64,000 bases of DNA, from assembly GCF_024508275.1 (NCBI RefSeq), contig NZ_CP101989.1, positions 1,240,001 to 1,304,000 on the forward strand. Reading direction: 5' to 3'. The notes beneath the pieces were generated by a model. The model saw only the letters and a program-made list of their open reading frames with translations, was not told the origin of the DNA and searched no databases. The stretch is from Cellulomonas wangsupingiae. GTDB lineage: Bacteria; Actinomycetota; Actinomycetes; Actinomycetales; Cellulomonadaceae. Below, in pieces: positions 25,829 through 35,516 of this stretch (positions are counted from its first letter, which is position 1; the number at the start of each line of letters is the position of its first letter). Both the position numbers and the translations under genes were made by a program.

Positions 25829-25980
25829 CGGCTGCTCCTCGTCGCGGTGGGCCGTGGGCTGTGCTCACCGTAGGCCGGGGGTCGCCACGACGCCCCCGAG
25901 CAGGTCAGAACGCGCCGACCAGCTCGTTGCATCCAGCAGGCGGACACGTGAACCAAGATGTGAGACGGACGGGGAGGGAT
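25829..25980. other. Intergenic region upstream of the ilvB promoter
   Basis: Non-coding gap between the AMIN-like lipoprotein start and the predicted ilvB promoter. No palindrome or terminator of note was seen. Confidence 0.4.
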
Positions 25981-26009
25981 GTGACACGGGCGGTCAGCAG
26001 GCGTAGGGT
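25981..26009 (+). promoter_or_regulatory. Predicted ilvBNC promoter
   Basis: A -35-like GTGACA (25981-25986) and a -10-like TAGGGT (26004-26009) are separated by 17 bp. Transcription would begin around 26016, at or next to the GTG/ATG of the leader peptide, so the leader mRNA would be leaderless or nearly so. Predicted from spacing and motif only. Confidence 0.5.
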
Positions 26010-26022
26010 CACCCACGTGCAG

Positions 26023-26058
26023 ATGATCCTCGTAGTACTTCCTGAGCGCGCCGGCTGA
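26023..26058 (+). CDS. ilv operon leader peptide (attenuation peptide)
   Basis: An 11-residue peptide, [11 protein letters not shown], begins with five consecutive branched-chain codons (Ile, Leu, Val, Val, Leu). It uses codons rare in this genome (GTA, GTA, CTT), which should make ribosome movement sensitive to charged Ile-, Val- and Leu-tRNA. An alternative GTG two codons earlier adds Val-Gln. It is followed 34 bp later by a terminator hairpin and then ilvB, the standard layout of transcription attenuation, as described for ilvB leaders in Streptomyces and Corynebacterium. Confidence 0.88.
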   Translation: MILVVLPERAG

Positions 26059-26092
26059 CGCCACCCGCACAGGTCGCTCGTCGCGCGCGCTC

Positions 26093-26132
26093 GCCCCTCG
26101 TCCAGCCCGGTGCCCGGGTCGAGGGGCTTTTT
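26093..26132 (+). terminator. ilvBNC attenuator terminator
   Basis: An 8-bp stem (gcccctcg / cgaggggc, 26093-26100 with 26120-26127), with a further small pairing inside the 19-base loop, is followed directly by TTTTT. It lies between the leader peptide and ilvB and should end transcription when branched-chain aminoacyl-tRNAs are plentiful. The competing antiterminator would use the region 26059-26092. Confidence 0.85.
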
Positions 26133-26207
26133 CGTGCCCGGCGTCCGTCGGGCGCGGCCCCCCGCACCGGACGACCACCACCCGCACTCGACCCGCAGGA
26201 GACGACG

Positions 26208-28073
26208 ATGGTCCAGGGTCCCCACCCCGCACCCCCGCGCACACCCGTGCGCCCCGTGCGCCCGGCCGCCGAGGCGCCCACCCGCCTCGACCTGCCGCCC
26301 GAGGCGCCCCGCGTGATCGGGCCCGAGAAGGTCACGGGTGCGCAGTCGATCGTCCGGTCGCTGGAGGAGGCGGGCGTCGAGGTCGTGTTCGGGATCCCCG
26401 GCGGCGCGATCCTGCCCACGTACGACCCGCTCATGGACTCCAAGCGCGTGCGCCACATCCTGGTGCGGCACGAGCAGGGCGGCGGGCACGCCGCCGCCGG
26501 GTACGCGTACGCGACGGGCAAGGTCGGCGTGACCATGGCGACGTCGGGACCCGGCGCGACCAACCTCGTCACCGCGATCGCGGACGCGAACATGGACTCG
26601 GTGCCCATGGTCGCCATCACGGGCCAGGTCGGTGCGTCGATGATCGGCACCGACGCGTTCCAGGAGGCCGACATCGTCGGCATCACGCTGCCGGTCACCA
26701 AGCACAACTACCTCGTGACGGACGCGGACGACATCCCGCGCACCATCGCCGAGGCGTTCCACATCGCCTCGACGGGGCGCCCCGGCCCGGTGCTCGTGGA
26801 CATCGCCAAGTCGGCCATGCAGGCGCAGACCACGTTCTCCTGGCCGCAGGACATCGCGCTGCCCGGCTACCACCCGGTCACCAAGCCGCACGCCAAGCAG
26901 ATCCGCGAGGCGGCGCGGCTGCTCGCGACGTCCCGCCGGCCTGTGCTGTACGTGGGCGGCGGCGTGATCCGCTCCGGTGCCGCCGACCTGCTGCGCCGCC
27001 TCACCGACGCGTCCGGGGCACCCGTCGTGACGACGCTCATGGCGCGCGGGGCCCTGCCCGACTCGCACCCGCAGCACCTGGGCATGCCGGGCATGCACGG
27101 CACGGTCGCCGCCGTGGCCGCGCTGCAGAAGGCGGACCTCGTCGTGGCGCTGGGGGCGCGGTTCGACGACCGCGTGACCGGCCTGCTCTCGTCGTTCGCG
27201 CCGAACGCCGCCGTCGTCCACGCCGACATCGACCCGGCCGAGATCGGCAAGAACAAGCGGGCCGACGTGCCGATCGTGGGTGACCTGCGCGAGGTCATCG
27301 CCGACCTGCTGCCCGAGCTCGAGCGTGAGCACGCGCAGCACGGCAGGCCGGACCTCGAGGCCTGGTGGCAGCAGCTCGACGCCTGGCGCGAGACGTTCCC
27401 GCTGGGGTTCGACGAGCCGTCCGACGGCCACCTGGCCCCGCAGCACGTCATCTCGCGGATCGGCGAGATCTCCGGGCCGGAGTCGATCTTCGTGGCCGGC
27501 GTGGGGCAGCACCAGATGTGGGCCGCGCAGTTCATCAGGTACGAGCGGCCCGGCGCCTGGATCAACTCCGGCGGGCTGGGCACGATGGGCTTCTCGGTGC
27601 CCGCGGCCATGGGCGCGAAGGTCGGCGACCCCAGCCGCACGGTGTGGTCCATCGACGGCGACGGCTGCTTCCAGATGACCAACCAGGAGCTCGCCACCTG
27701 CACGATCAACGAGATCCCCATCAAGGTCGCGGTGATCAACAACAGCTCCCTGGGCATGGTCCGCCAGTGGCAGACGCTCTTCTACGAGTCGCGCTACTCC
27801 AACACCGACCTGCACACGGGGCACGGCACGGCGCGCGTGCCCGACTTCGTCAAGCTCGCCGACGCCTACGGCGCCGTGGGTCTGCGGTGCGAGACGAAGG
27901 CGGACGTCGACGCGACGATCAAGCGCGCGATGGAGATCGACGACCGGCCCGTCGTCGTGGACTTCACGGTGTCGCGCGACGCCATGGTGTGGCCGATGGT
28001 CGCCGCCGGCGTCAGCAACGACGCCATCCAGTACGCGCGGGGCATCAGCCCGGCGTGGGACCGCGAGGACTGA
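26208..28073 (+). CDS. ilvB: Acetolactate synthase, large (catalytic) subunit
   Basis: A 621-residue thiamine diphosphate enzyme that condenses pyruvate with pyruvate or 2-ketobutyrate, the first common step to valine, leucine and isoleucine. Visible features are the cofactor-activating Glu89 in [10 protein letters not shown], the FAD-binding middle domain ([23 protein letters not shown]) and the diphosphate motif from GDGCFQM to INNSSLG. A Pro-rich N-terminal extension of about 35 residues precedes [18 protein letters not shown] at 26208 follows GCAGGAGAC. First structural gene of ilvBNC, behind a leader peptide and attenuator; ilvN follows after 16 bp. Confidence 0.97.
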   Translation: MVQGPHPAPPRTPVRPVRPAAEAPTRLDLPPEAPRVIGPEKVTGAQSIVRSLEEAGVEVVFGIPGGAILPTYDPLMDSKRVRHILVRHEQGGGHAAAGYAYATGKVGVTMATSGPGATNLVTAIADANMDSVPMVAITGQVGASMIGTDAFQEADIVGITLPVTKHNYLVTDADDIPRTIAEAFHIASTGRPGPVLVDIAKSAMQAQTTFSWPQDIALPGYHPVTKPHAKQIREAARLLATSRRPVLYVGGGVIRSGAADLLRRLTDASGAPVVTTLMARGALPDSHPQHLGMPGMHGTVAAVAALQKADLVVALGARFDDRVTGLLSSFAPNAAVVHADIDPAEIGKNKRADVPIVGDLREVIADLLPELEREHAQHGRPDLEAWWQQLDAWRETFPLGFDEPSDGHLAPQHVISRIGEISGPESIFVAGVGQHQMWAAQFIRYERPGAWINSGGLGTMGFSVPAAMGAKVGDPSRTVWSIDGDGCFQMTNQELATCTINEIPIKVAVINNSSLGMVRQWQTLFYESRYSNTDLHTGHGTARVPDFVKLADAYGAVGLRCETKADVDATIKRAMEIDDRPVVVDFTVSRDAMVWPMVAAGVSNDAIQYARGISPAWDRED

Positions 28074-28089
28074 GGAAGGTAGAAGAGCG

Positions 28090-28614
28090 ATGACCCGCCA
28101 CACCCTGTCCGTCCTCGTCGAGAACAAGCCCGGCGTGCTCACGCGCGTCGCCGGCCTGTTCGCCCGGCGGTCGTTCAACATCCACTCCCTCGCCGTCGGC
28201 CCGACCGAGCACGAGGAGATCAGCCGCATCACCGTCGTCGTCGACGTCGACGCGCTGCCGCTGGAGCAGGTGACCAAGCAGCTGAACAAGCTGGTGAACG
28301 TCATCAAGATCGTCGAGCTCGAGGACGCCGCCTCCGTGCAGCGCGAGCTGCTGCTGGTCAAGGTCAGGGCCGACGTGACGCAGCGCACGGGCGTCCTCGA
28401 GGTCGTCCAGCTGTTCCGCGCGCACGTCGTGGACGTCGTGCCGGACACCGTCGTCATCGAGGCGACCGGTGGCCCCGGCAAGCTCGGCGCGCTGCTGGCT
28501 GCCCTGGAGCCGTTCGGCATCCGTGAGATCGTGCAGTCCGGCACCGTGGCCATCGGCCGCGGCTCACGGTCGATCACGGACCGCGCGCTCGAGCGCGTCG
28601 CCCGGTCCGCGTGA
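28090..28614 (+). CDS. ilvN: Acetolactate synthase, small (regulatory) subunit
   Basis: A 174-residue regulatory subunit with an N-terminal ACT domain (HTLSVLVENKPGVLTRVAGLFARR) that binds valine, followed by the conserved C-terminal domain (RELLLVKVRADVTQRTGVLEV, then EATGGPGKLGALLAALEPFGI). It activates IlvB and confers feedback inhibition. Length is typical (about 165-175). It lies 16 bp after ilvB and about 60 bp before ilvC, all on one strand. Confidence 0.96.
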   Translation: MTRHTLSVLVENKPGVLTRVAGLFARRSFNIHSLAVGPTEHEEISRITVVVDVDALPLEQVTKQLNKLVNVIKIVELEDAASVQRELLLVKVRADVTQRTGVLEVVQLFRAHVVDVVPDTVVIEATGGPGKLGALLAALEPFGIREIVQSGTVAIGRGSRSITDRALERVARSA

Positions 28615-29703
<1,089 letters not shown>

Positions 29704-29720
29704 CCGCCCCCACCTCCACC

Positions 29721-29761
29721 CGCGAGAGGGCGATCCGGCTCCGTCGGATCGCCCTCTCGCG
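29721..29761 (+). terminator. 17-bp perfect hairpin after ilvC
   Basis: A perfect 17-bp stem (29721-29737 with 29745-29761) and a seven-base loop begin 17 bp after the ilvC stop. There is no T tract. Position and strength suggest the end of the ilvBNC operon. Confidence 0.75.
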
Positions 29762-29856
29762 CACGGTCAAGGGGTCGGGGTGCGCGACGGCGTCGCGCAC
29801 GGGAGGATCACGGCGCGAGGTCCGGTGCGGACCGCGACGACGACGAGGGGTGGACG

Positions 29857-30411
29857 ATGACCGAGCAGCAGCAGCCGACGGCACGGGCCGAGGCGGGGAC
29901 GCAGGACACGCGGATCGCCGACTTCTGGGACGCGGCACGCGGCCACCTCGGCTGGGGCAAGCTCGACACGGTCATGGGCGAGTCGGTCGACGGCGCCGTG
30001 GCGCCGCCCGCGTGGTCGTTCGGTGACGACGCGCGGCTCGCGGACGAGCTGCTGGACCTGGTGCTGCAGGGGCGCAAGACGGGGACGTCCACGGCGCTGG
30101 CGGAGTTCCAGGCGACCGACGAGCCGCTGCCGCGCGTCGGTGACGTCTCGATCGTGCTGGACTCCGCGGGCGACCCGCGAGCGCTGCTGCGCACGACGGA
30201 GGTCGCCGTGGTGCCGTTCGACCAGGTCGGTGCCGAGCACGCCGCCGCGGAGGGCGAGGACGACCTGTCGCTGGAGTCCTGGCGGCACCAGCACGAGGTG
30301 TACTGGCGGCGGCTGCTGGGCGACGCCGGCTTCTCGCCGACCATGGACGTGGTGACCGAGCGGTTCGAGCTGGTCTACCCGACGGACGGTCCGACGCCCC
30401 CGGTCGACTGA
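29857..30411 (+). CDS. ASCH-domain protein
   Basis: A 184-residue protein with an ASCH domain, a PUA-like beta-barrel expected to bind RNA. Typical segments are DELLDLVLQGRKTGTSTALAEF near residues 62-85 and LPRVGDVSIVLDSAGDPRALLRTTEVAVVPFDQV. The C-terminal ESWRHQHEVYWRR is also family-like. The cellular role is unknown; some ASCH proteins hydrolyse modified nucleosides and others act in translation control. ATG at 29857 after GACGAGGGG. It lies between ilvC and leuB and is probably independent, since a strong hairpin precedes it. Confidence 0.85.
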   Translation: MTEQQQPTARAEAGTQDTRIADFWDAARGHLGWGKLDTVMGESVDGAVAPPAWSFGDDARLADELLDLVLQGRKTGTSTALAEFQATDEPLPRVGDVSIVLDSAGDPRALLRTTEVAVVPFDQVGAEHAAAEGEDDLSLESWRHQHEVYWRRLLGDAGFSPTMDVVTERFELVYPTDGPTPPVD

Positions 30412-30464
30412 CCGACGGATGAGACGGTCATCCCGAGGGGTGGACGCGGGGTTACGCTGGCCCC

Positions 30465-31529
30465 ATGGCTGACACGACCCCGCCCTCCTCCCTGAACCTG
30501 GCCGTCGTGGCCGGCGACGGCATCGGGACGGAGGTCGTCGAGCAGGGCCTCCTCGTGCTCGAGCAGGCGCTGCACGGCACCGGCACCTCGGTGCGCACCA
30601 CCGACTTCGACCTCGGTGCGCGGCGGTGGCACGCCACGGGCGAGACGCTGACCGACGCGGACCTCGCCGCGATCCGCACGCACGACGCGATCCTGCTGGG
30701 TGCGATCGGCGACCCCTCGGTGCCCTCGGGCGTCCTCGAGCGGGGCCTGCTGCTCAAGCTGCGGTTCGCGCTCGACCACTACGTCAACCTGCGCCCCGGC
30801 AAGCTCTTCGCCGGCGTGACCAGCCCGCTGGCGGCGCCGGGGGACGTGGACTTCGTCGTCGTGCGCGAGGGGACCGAGGGGCCGTACGTGGGCAACGGCG
30901 GCGCGATCCGCGTCGGCACCCCGCACGAGGTGGCGAACGAGGTCAGCGTGAACACCGCGTTCGGTGTCGAGCGGGTCGTCCGCGACGCGTTCGCCCGCGC
31001 CGCCGCCCGCCCGCGCAAGAAGCTCACGCTCGTGCACAAGCACAACGTGCTGGTCCACGCCGGGCACCTGTGGCGTCGCACCGTCGAGGCCGTCAACGCG
31101 GAGTTCCCCGACGTGACCGTGGACTACCTGCACGTGGACGCCGCGACGATCTTCCTCGTGACGAACCCCGCGCGCTTCGACGTCATCGTCACGGACAACC
31201 TGTTCGGTGACATCCTCACCGACCTGGCCGCTGCGATCACCGGCGGGATCGGACTCGCGGCGTCGGCCAACATCAACCCCGACCGCACCGCCCCGAGCAT
31301 GTTCGAGCCCGTGCACGGCTCGGCGCCGGACATCGCCGGCCAGGGCAAGGCCGACCCCACCGCCACGGTGCTGTCGGTCGCGATGCTGCTCGACCACGTC
31401 GGGCTGCCCGACGCCGCGCGCCGCGTCGAGGCGGCCGTCGCGGCCGACCTCGCCGAGCGCGGCGCGGCGGAGCGAGTACGGTCGACGACCGAGGTGGGCA
31501 AGGACCTCGCCGCCCGCGTCGCCGGCTGA
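30465..31529 (+). CDS. leuB: 3-isopropylmalate dehydrogenase
   Basis: A 354-residue NAD-dependent decarboxylating dehydrogenase of leucine biosynthesis. It should also act on methylmalate in the citramalate route to isoleucine, which matters because a citramalate synthase gene lies 2.3 kb downstream. Motifs: [15 protein letters not shown] at the N-terminus, [17 protein letters not shown], and the metal/NAD site [20 protein letters not shown] followed by [15 protein letters not shown]. Length is normal. ATG at 30465. Confidence 0.95.
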   Translation: MADTTPPSSLNLAVVAGDGIGTEVVEQGLLVLEQALHGTGTSVRTTDFDLGARRWHATGETLTDADLAAIRTHDAILLGAIGDPSVPSGVLERGLLLKLRFALDHYVNLRPGKLFAGVTSPLAAPGDVDFVVVREGTEGPYVGNGGAIRVGTPHEVANEVSVNTAFGVERVVRDAFARAAARPRKKLTLVHKHNVLVHAGHLWRRTVEAVNAEFPDVTVDYLHVDAATIFLVTNPARFDVIVTDNLFGDILTDLAAAITGGIGLAASANINPDRTAPSMFEPVHGSAPDIAGQGKADPTATVLSVAMLLDHVGLPDAARRVEAAVAADLAERGAAERVRSTTEVGKDLAARVAG

Positions 31530-31654
31530 CCCTCGGGGTCGAGCCCGCCGCGCGCACGACGCGTCCGTCGGTCCGCAGGCACGTGCCTGCACCGTCTGTC
31601 CCCCCGGCCGTCCGCACCGGTACCGTCGACGTCGACCCTGGTGAAAGGCCCCCC

Positions 31655-32761
31655 ATGAGCACCCTGACGACCCCCTCGTCCGACACGTTCCAGATCCACC
31701 TCACCGACACCCCGGTGGCGGACGCCGAGCGGGCGGCCGCGCTGGCGTCCCCGCAGTTCGGGACGGTCTTCACCGACCACATGGCGCGCGTCTCCTGGAC
31801 GCACGCCACCGGCTGGACCGGACGCCGGGTCGAGAAGTACGGTCCGCTGCTGCTCGACCCCGCGACCGCCGTCCTGCACTACGGGCAGGAGGTCTTCGAG
31901 GGCCTCAAGGCGTACCGGCACCCCGACGACAGCGTGTGGACGTTCCGCCCCGACGCGAACGCCGCCCGGTTCGCCCGCTCGGCCCGTCGTCTGGCCCTGC
32001 CCGAGCTGCCCGAGGCCGACTTCCTCGGGGCCATCCGAGCGCTGGTCGCCGTCGACCGCGAGTGGGTGCCGTCGGGGGAGGAGACGAGCCTGTACCTGCG
32101 CCCGTTCATGTACGCCTCCGAGCGCTTCCTCGGCGTGCGGCCGTCGCTCGAGGCGGAGTTCCTCGTCATCGCCTCGCCCGTGGGCCCGTACTTCGCGGGC
32201 GGCGTGAAGCCGGTGTCGATCTGGGTGTCGCAGGACTACCACCGCGCCGGCGCCGGCGGCACCGGCGCAGCGAAGTGCGGTGGCAACTACGCCGCGAGCC
32301 TGCTCCCGCAGCAGGAGGCGTACGCCAAGGGCTTCGAGCAGGTCTGCTTCCTCGACGACCGCACGAACACCCAGCTCGAGGAGCTCGGCGGCATGAACGT
32401 CGTCGTGGTCATGGCCGACGGCTCGGTCGTCACCCCGGCCCTGTCGGGGACGATCCTCGAGGGCGTCACGCGCTCGTCGATCCTCACGCTGCTCGCCGAG
32501 GGCGGGCACGAGGTCGCGGAGCGCCCTCTGCTGCTCGAGGACCTGCGCCGGGGCCTCGCGGACGGCAGCGTCACGGAGGTGTTCGCCTGCGGCACGGCCG
32601 CGGTGATGACGCCCATCGGACGGCTCGCGAGCGACGACTTCGACCTCGTCGTCGGTGACGGCACCGCCGGCCCGGTGACGACGCGCATCCGCGCCCAGCT
32701 CACCGACATCCAGTACGGGCGGGCCGCGGACCGGCACGGGTGGATGCACCGGCTCGTCTGA
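31655..32761 (+). CDS. ilvE: Branched-chain amino acid aminotransferase
   Basis: A 368-residue fold-type IV PLP enzyme that performs the last step to valine, leucine and isoleucine. The PLP lysine is in TGAAKCGGNYAASLLP, and other family segments are GQEVFEGLKAYR and ELGGMNVVVV. ATG at 31655 after GTGAAAGG is chosen because the conserved FQIHLTD region follows; a reading from 31583 adds a Pro-rich tail. It is followed by a long inverted repeat shared with the convergent membrane protein gene. Confidence 0.95.
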   Translation: MSTLTTPSSDTFQIHLTDTPVADAERAAALASPQFGTVFTDHMARVSWTHATGWTGRRVEKYGPLLLDPATAVLHYGQEVFEGLKAYRHPDDSVWTFRPDANAARFARSARRLALPELPEADFLGAIRALVAVDREWVPSGEETSLYLRPFMYASERFLGVRPSLEAEFLVIASPVGPYFAGGVKPVSIWVSQDYHRAGAGGTGAAKCGGNYAASLLPQQEAYAKGFEQVCFLDDRTNTQLEELGGMNVVVVMADGSVVTPALSGTILEGVTRSSILTLLAEGGHEVAERPLLLEDLRRGLADGSVTEVFACGTAAVMTPIGRLASDDFDLVVGDGTAGPVTTRIRAQLTDIQYGRAADRHGWMHRLV

Positions 32762-32774
32762 CCGACCGGACGTG

Positions 32775-32811
32775 GACGAGGGGCGTGCGCACCGGGTGCA
32801 CGCCCCTCGTC
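32775..32811. terminator. Bidirectional hairpin between ilvE and the convergent membrane protein gene
   Basis: A 14-bp perfect stem (gacgaggggcgtgc with its complement at 32798-32811) and a nine-base loop sit 13 bp after the ilvE stop and 8 bp after the stop of the convergent gene. No T tract. It probably separates the two convergent transcripts. Confidence 0.7.
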
Positions 32812-32819
32812 ACGGCCCG

Positions 32820-33392
32820 TCAGGCGCTCACGCGGCGCACCGTCCAGCCGAGCACGCCGGTCAGCAGGGACCACACGGCGACGCCGATGAGCAGGTTGAC
32901 GACGCCCGAGGCGACCGCCGAGGCGACGTCGTCGGTCCACGTCAGCGGCAGGAGCGTGGCCACGACCGTGGCCAGGCCGATGATCCAGCCGAAGAACGCG
33001 CGGGGGCGCGGCGTCGTCACGACCAGAAGCTGCAGCAGCGCGCCCGCCGCGACGGCGCTGAGGACCCCGCCGAGGATGTAGGCGCCCATGGCCGAGCCGG
33101 CGCCGAACGGGTCGCGGAACACCAGGTCGATGCGCAGGATCTGCTCCAGGACGATCACGCCGACGACGCCCACGAGCGCGGCCACCAGGGCGGTCGCCGC
33201 GACGCCCGCCCAGAACCTGCCCGTCTCGACCGTCAGGCGCGTCTCGGCCCGGCGCGCGACGCCGGGTGGTGCGGGGGAGGCGGGGGTCGCGGGTGCGGCG
33301 GGCGTCACGGGCGTCGCGGGCGCGGCGGGCGGCACCGCCGAGTACCTGCGGGTCGGCTCGTCGTCGGGCCTGCCGGAGGTGGGGATCGACAT
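32820..33392 (-). CDS. Four-helix integral membrane protein of unknown function
   Basis: A 190-residue protein: a Pro/Ala-rich cytoplasmic N-terminus of about 50 residues, then four hydrophobic segments, beginning GRFWAGVAATALVAALVGVVGV and ending VVNLLIGVAVWSLLTGVLGW. It resembles the small DUF6069-like actinobacterial membrane proteins, but I cannot confirm that. ATG at 33392 after ACAGGAGCC is chosen; the open frame continues far upstream only as a shadow of cimA. No operon partner. Confidence 0.78.
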   Translation of the reverse strand: MSIPTSGRPDDEPTRRYSAVPPAAPATPVTPAAPATPASPAPPGVARRAETRLTVETGRFWAGVAATALVAALVGVVGVIVLEQILRIDLVFRDPFGAGSAMGAYILGGVLSAVAAGALLQLLVVTTPRPRAFFGWIIGLATVVATLLPLTWTDDVASAVASGVVNLLIGVAVWSLLTGVLGWTVRRVSA

Positions 33393-33578
33393 CGTCGGCT
33401 CCTGTCTCGCACGGGACGTCGGGACGCGCGGACGCGCGACGTCGCAGCACACGCTAGCCACTGGCCGCCCGTTCGGCACCGTTGTGTCCCGGTTCGTCGC
33501 TCCCGCTGCGGTGCGAACCACCCGTCCGCATGATGGACGGGGTGCCCTGTGCGGCCGTCCTGTGCCACCATCGCGTCT

Positions 33579-33608
33579 GTGACCCGCTTCACTCTCATCA
33601 TCGCGTAG
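33579..33608 (+). CDS. cimA leader peptide (putative attenuation peptide)
   Basis: A nine-residue open frame with GTG start, reading MTRFTLIIA, with Thr, Leu and two consecutive Ile codons just before its TAG stop. The stop lies at the foot of a 10-bp hairpin that is immediately followed by a terminator hairpin with a T tract, and then by the citramalate synthase gene about 130 bp on. A CACCAT -10-like element 7 bp upstream would make the leader almost leaderless. The layout mirrors the ilvB attenuator in this window; control by isoleucine is inferred. Confidence 0.7.
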   Translation: MTRFTLIIA

Positions 33609-33662
33609 CGCGTCGGCCCACCAGCCGACGCGCAGACCTCCCGTATCCCGGGGGGTCTTTTT
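33608..33662 (+). terminator. cimA attenuator: two adjacent hairpins with T tract
   Basis: First hairpin: gcgcgtcggc / gccgacgcgc (33608-33617 with 33624-33633), a perfect 10-bp stem with a six-base loop. Second hairpin: 33634-33643 with 33649-33658, ten pairs including one G-U, followed by TTTTT. The second is an intrinsic terminator; the first overlaps the leader stop codon and probably acts as the pause or anti-antiterminator element. A proper alternative fold needs computing. Confidence 0.75.
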
Positions 33663-33791
33663 GTTGGTCCGGCTGTCCAGCAGGCACCACCCCCGCCTGT
33701 GCGACACGTCGACGAGGTACCGGCACCACCCCCGCCGGTCGCAGCCCATCCCGCCCCGCCGACGCACGCCAGCACCGCCCGAGGAGCCTTC

Positions 33792-35420
33792 ATGACCGAG
33801 CCCACGCCGACCTCGTCGACGTTCCACGTCTACGACACCACGTTGCGCGACGGCGCCCAGCAGGAGGGCATCAACCTGTCGGTCGCCGACAAGCTGACGA
33901 TCGCCCCGATGCTGGACGAGCTCGGTGTCGGGTTCATCGAGGGCGGCTGGCCGGGCGCCGTGCCCAAGGACACCGAGTTCTTCAAGCGCGCCGCCAAGGA
34001 GCTGGACCTGCGGCACGCCGAGCTCGCTGCGTTCGGCGCGACCCGCAAGGTGGGCGTCCGGGCGAACGACGACCCGCAGGTGCGCGCGCTGCTCGACTCC
34101 GAGGCCCCGGTCGTCACGCTCGTCGCCAAGAGCGACGTGCGGCACGTCGAGCGCGCGTTGCGGACGACGCCGGACGAGGGCCTCGCGATGATCGCCGACA
34201 CCGTGGCCTTCCTCGTGCGCGAGGGGCGCCGGGTGTTCGTGGACGCGGAGCACTTCTTCGACGGCCACCGGTACGACGCGGACTTCGCCCGCCGGGCCGT
34301 GAGCGAGGCGTTCGGGGCGGGGGCCGAGGTCGTCGCGCTGTGCGACACGAACGGCGGCATGCTGCCCGACGAGGTGCGCCGGATCGTCCAGGACGTCCGC
34401 GCCGCCGTCGGCCCCGGCGCGCTGCTCGGCATCCACGCGCACAACGACTCCGGCTGCGCGGTCGCGAACACGCTCGCGGCCGTCGACGCGGGGTGCGCGC
34501 ACGTGCAGGGCACGGTCAACGGGTACGGCGAGCGCACCGGGAACGCCGACCTGCTGTCCGTCGTCGCGAACCTCGAGCTCAAGCTGGGCCGGCGGGTGCT
34601 CGCCCGCGACGCCGATGCGACCGGAGGGCTCACCGAGCTCACGCGCATCGCGCACGCGATCAGCGAGATCACGAACATCTCGCCGTTCGCGCGGCAGCCG
34701 TACGTGGGGGCGAGCGCCTTCGCGCACAAGGCCGGCATCCACGCGTCGGCCATCAAGGTCGATCCCGACATGTACCAGCACACCGACCCGGCGCTCGTCG
34801 GCAACGACATGCGCATGCTCGTCTCGGACATGGCGGGCCGCGCGTCGATCGAGCTCAAGGGGCGCCAGCTCGGCATCGACCTCGCCGAGCACCCGGACGT
34901 GCTCTCGCGCGTCACCCACCGGGTCAAGGACGCCGAGGCGAACGGCTACACGTACGAGGCGGCCGACGCGTCCTTCGAGCTGCTGCTGGTGGAGGAGCTG
35001 GACGGCGCGCGGCCCGCGTACTTCCGCGTGGAGTCCTGGCGGGCGATCGTCGAGCGCAACGGGTCACGCGGAGCCGCGGCCACCGCGGAGGCGACCGTCA
35101 AGCTCCACGCGGGTGGCGAGCGCATCGTGCGGACAGGCGAGGGCAACGGACCGGTCAACGCGCTCGACCACGCCCTGCGCCTCGCGCTCGCGCGCGTCTA
35201 CCCCGAGCTCGAGGAGTTCGAGCTCATCGACTTCAAGGTCCGCATCCTCGACCAGATGCACGGCACCGACGCGGTCACGCGCGTGCTGATCGAGACGACG
35301 GACGGGCAGACGTCGTGGAGCACGGTCGGCGTCGGGCCCAACGTCATCGAGGCGTCGTGGGAGGCGCTCACGGACTCCGCGATCTGGGGGCTGCGCCACC
35401 GGGGTGTACCGCCGCGCTGA
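33792..35420 (+). CDS. cimA: (R)-citramalate synthase
   Basis: A 542-residue member of the LeuA/homocitrate synthase family, citramalate synthase branch. It should condense pyruvate and acetyl-CoA to (R)-citramalate, giving 2-ketobutyrate via LeuCD and LeuB and so isoleucine without threonine. The TIM barrel has the family start YDTTLRDGAQQEG, the FIEGGWPGAVPKD segment typical of this branch, and metal ligands in GIHAHNDSG. A C-terminal LeuA-type regulatory domain runs from about residue 400 (SFELLLVEEL onward). ATG at 33792 after GAGGAGCC. An Ile-containing leader and attenuator precede it, consistent with isoleucine as end product. Confidence 0.92.
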   Translation: MTEPTPTSSTFHVYDTTLRDGAQQEGINLSVADKLTIAPMLDELGVGFIEGGWPGAVPKDTEFFKRAAKELDLRHAELAAFGATRKVGVRANDDPQVRALLDSEAPVVTLVAKSDVRHVERALRTTPDEGLAMIADTVAFLVREGRRVFVDAEHFFDGHRYDADFARRAVSEAFGAGAEVVALCDTNGGMLPDEVRRIVQDVRAAVGPGALLGIHAHNDSGCAVANTLAAVDAGCAHVQGTVNGYGERTGNADLLSVVANLELKLGRRVLARDADATGGLTELTRIAHAISEITNISPFARQPYVGASAFAHKAGIHASAIKVDPDMYQHTDPALVGNDMRMLVSDMAGRASIELKGRQLGIDLAEHPDVLSRVTHRVKDAEANGYTYEAADASFELLLVEELDGARPAYFRVESWRAIVERNGSRGAAATAEATVKLHAGGERIVRTGEGNGPVNALDHALRLALARVYPELEEFELIDFKVRILDQMHGTDAVTRVLIETTDGQTSWSTVGVGPNVIEASWEALTDSAIWGLRHRGVPPR

Positions 35421-35516
35421 GCCGCGGCGCGTCGAGCGGGTCGTCGCGCAGGGGGTGCGCGCACGGCCTAGCCTTCGGTGGTGGCATCGAGGCCATGCGA
35501 GGAAGGGAGCCACTGC

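Noticed and set aside
26059..26207. T-box riboswitch in front of ilvB
   Set aside because: No T-box bulge sequence was found. A leader peptide with branched-chain codons plus a terminator explains the region better.
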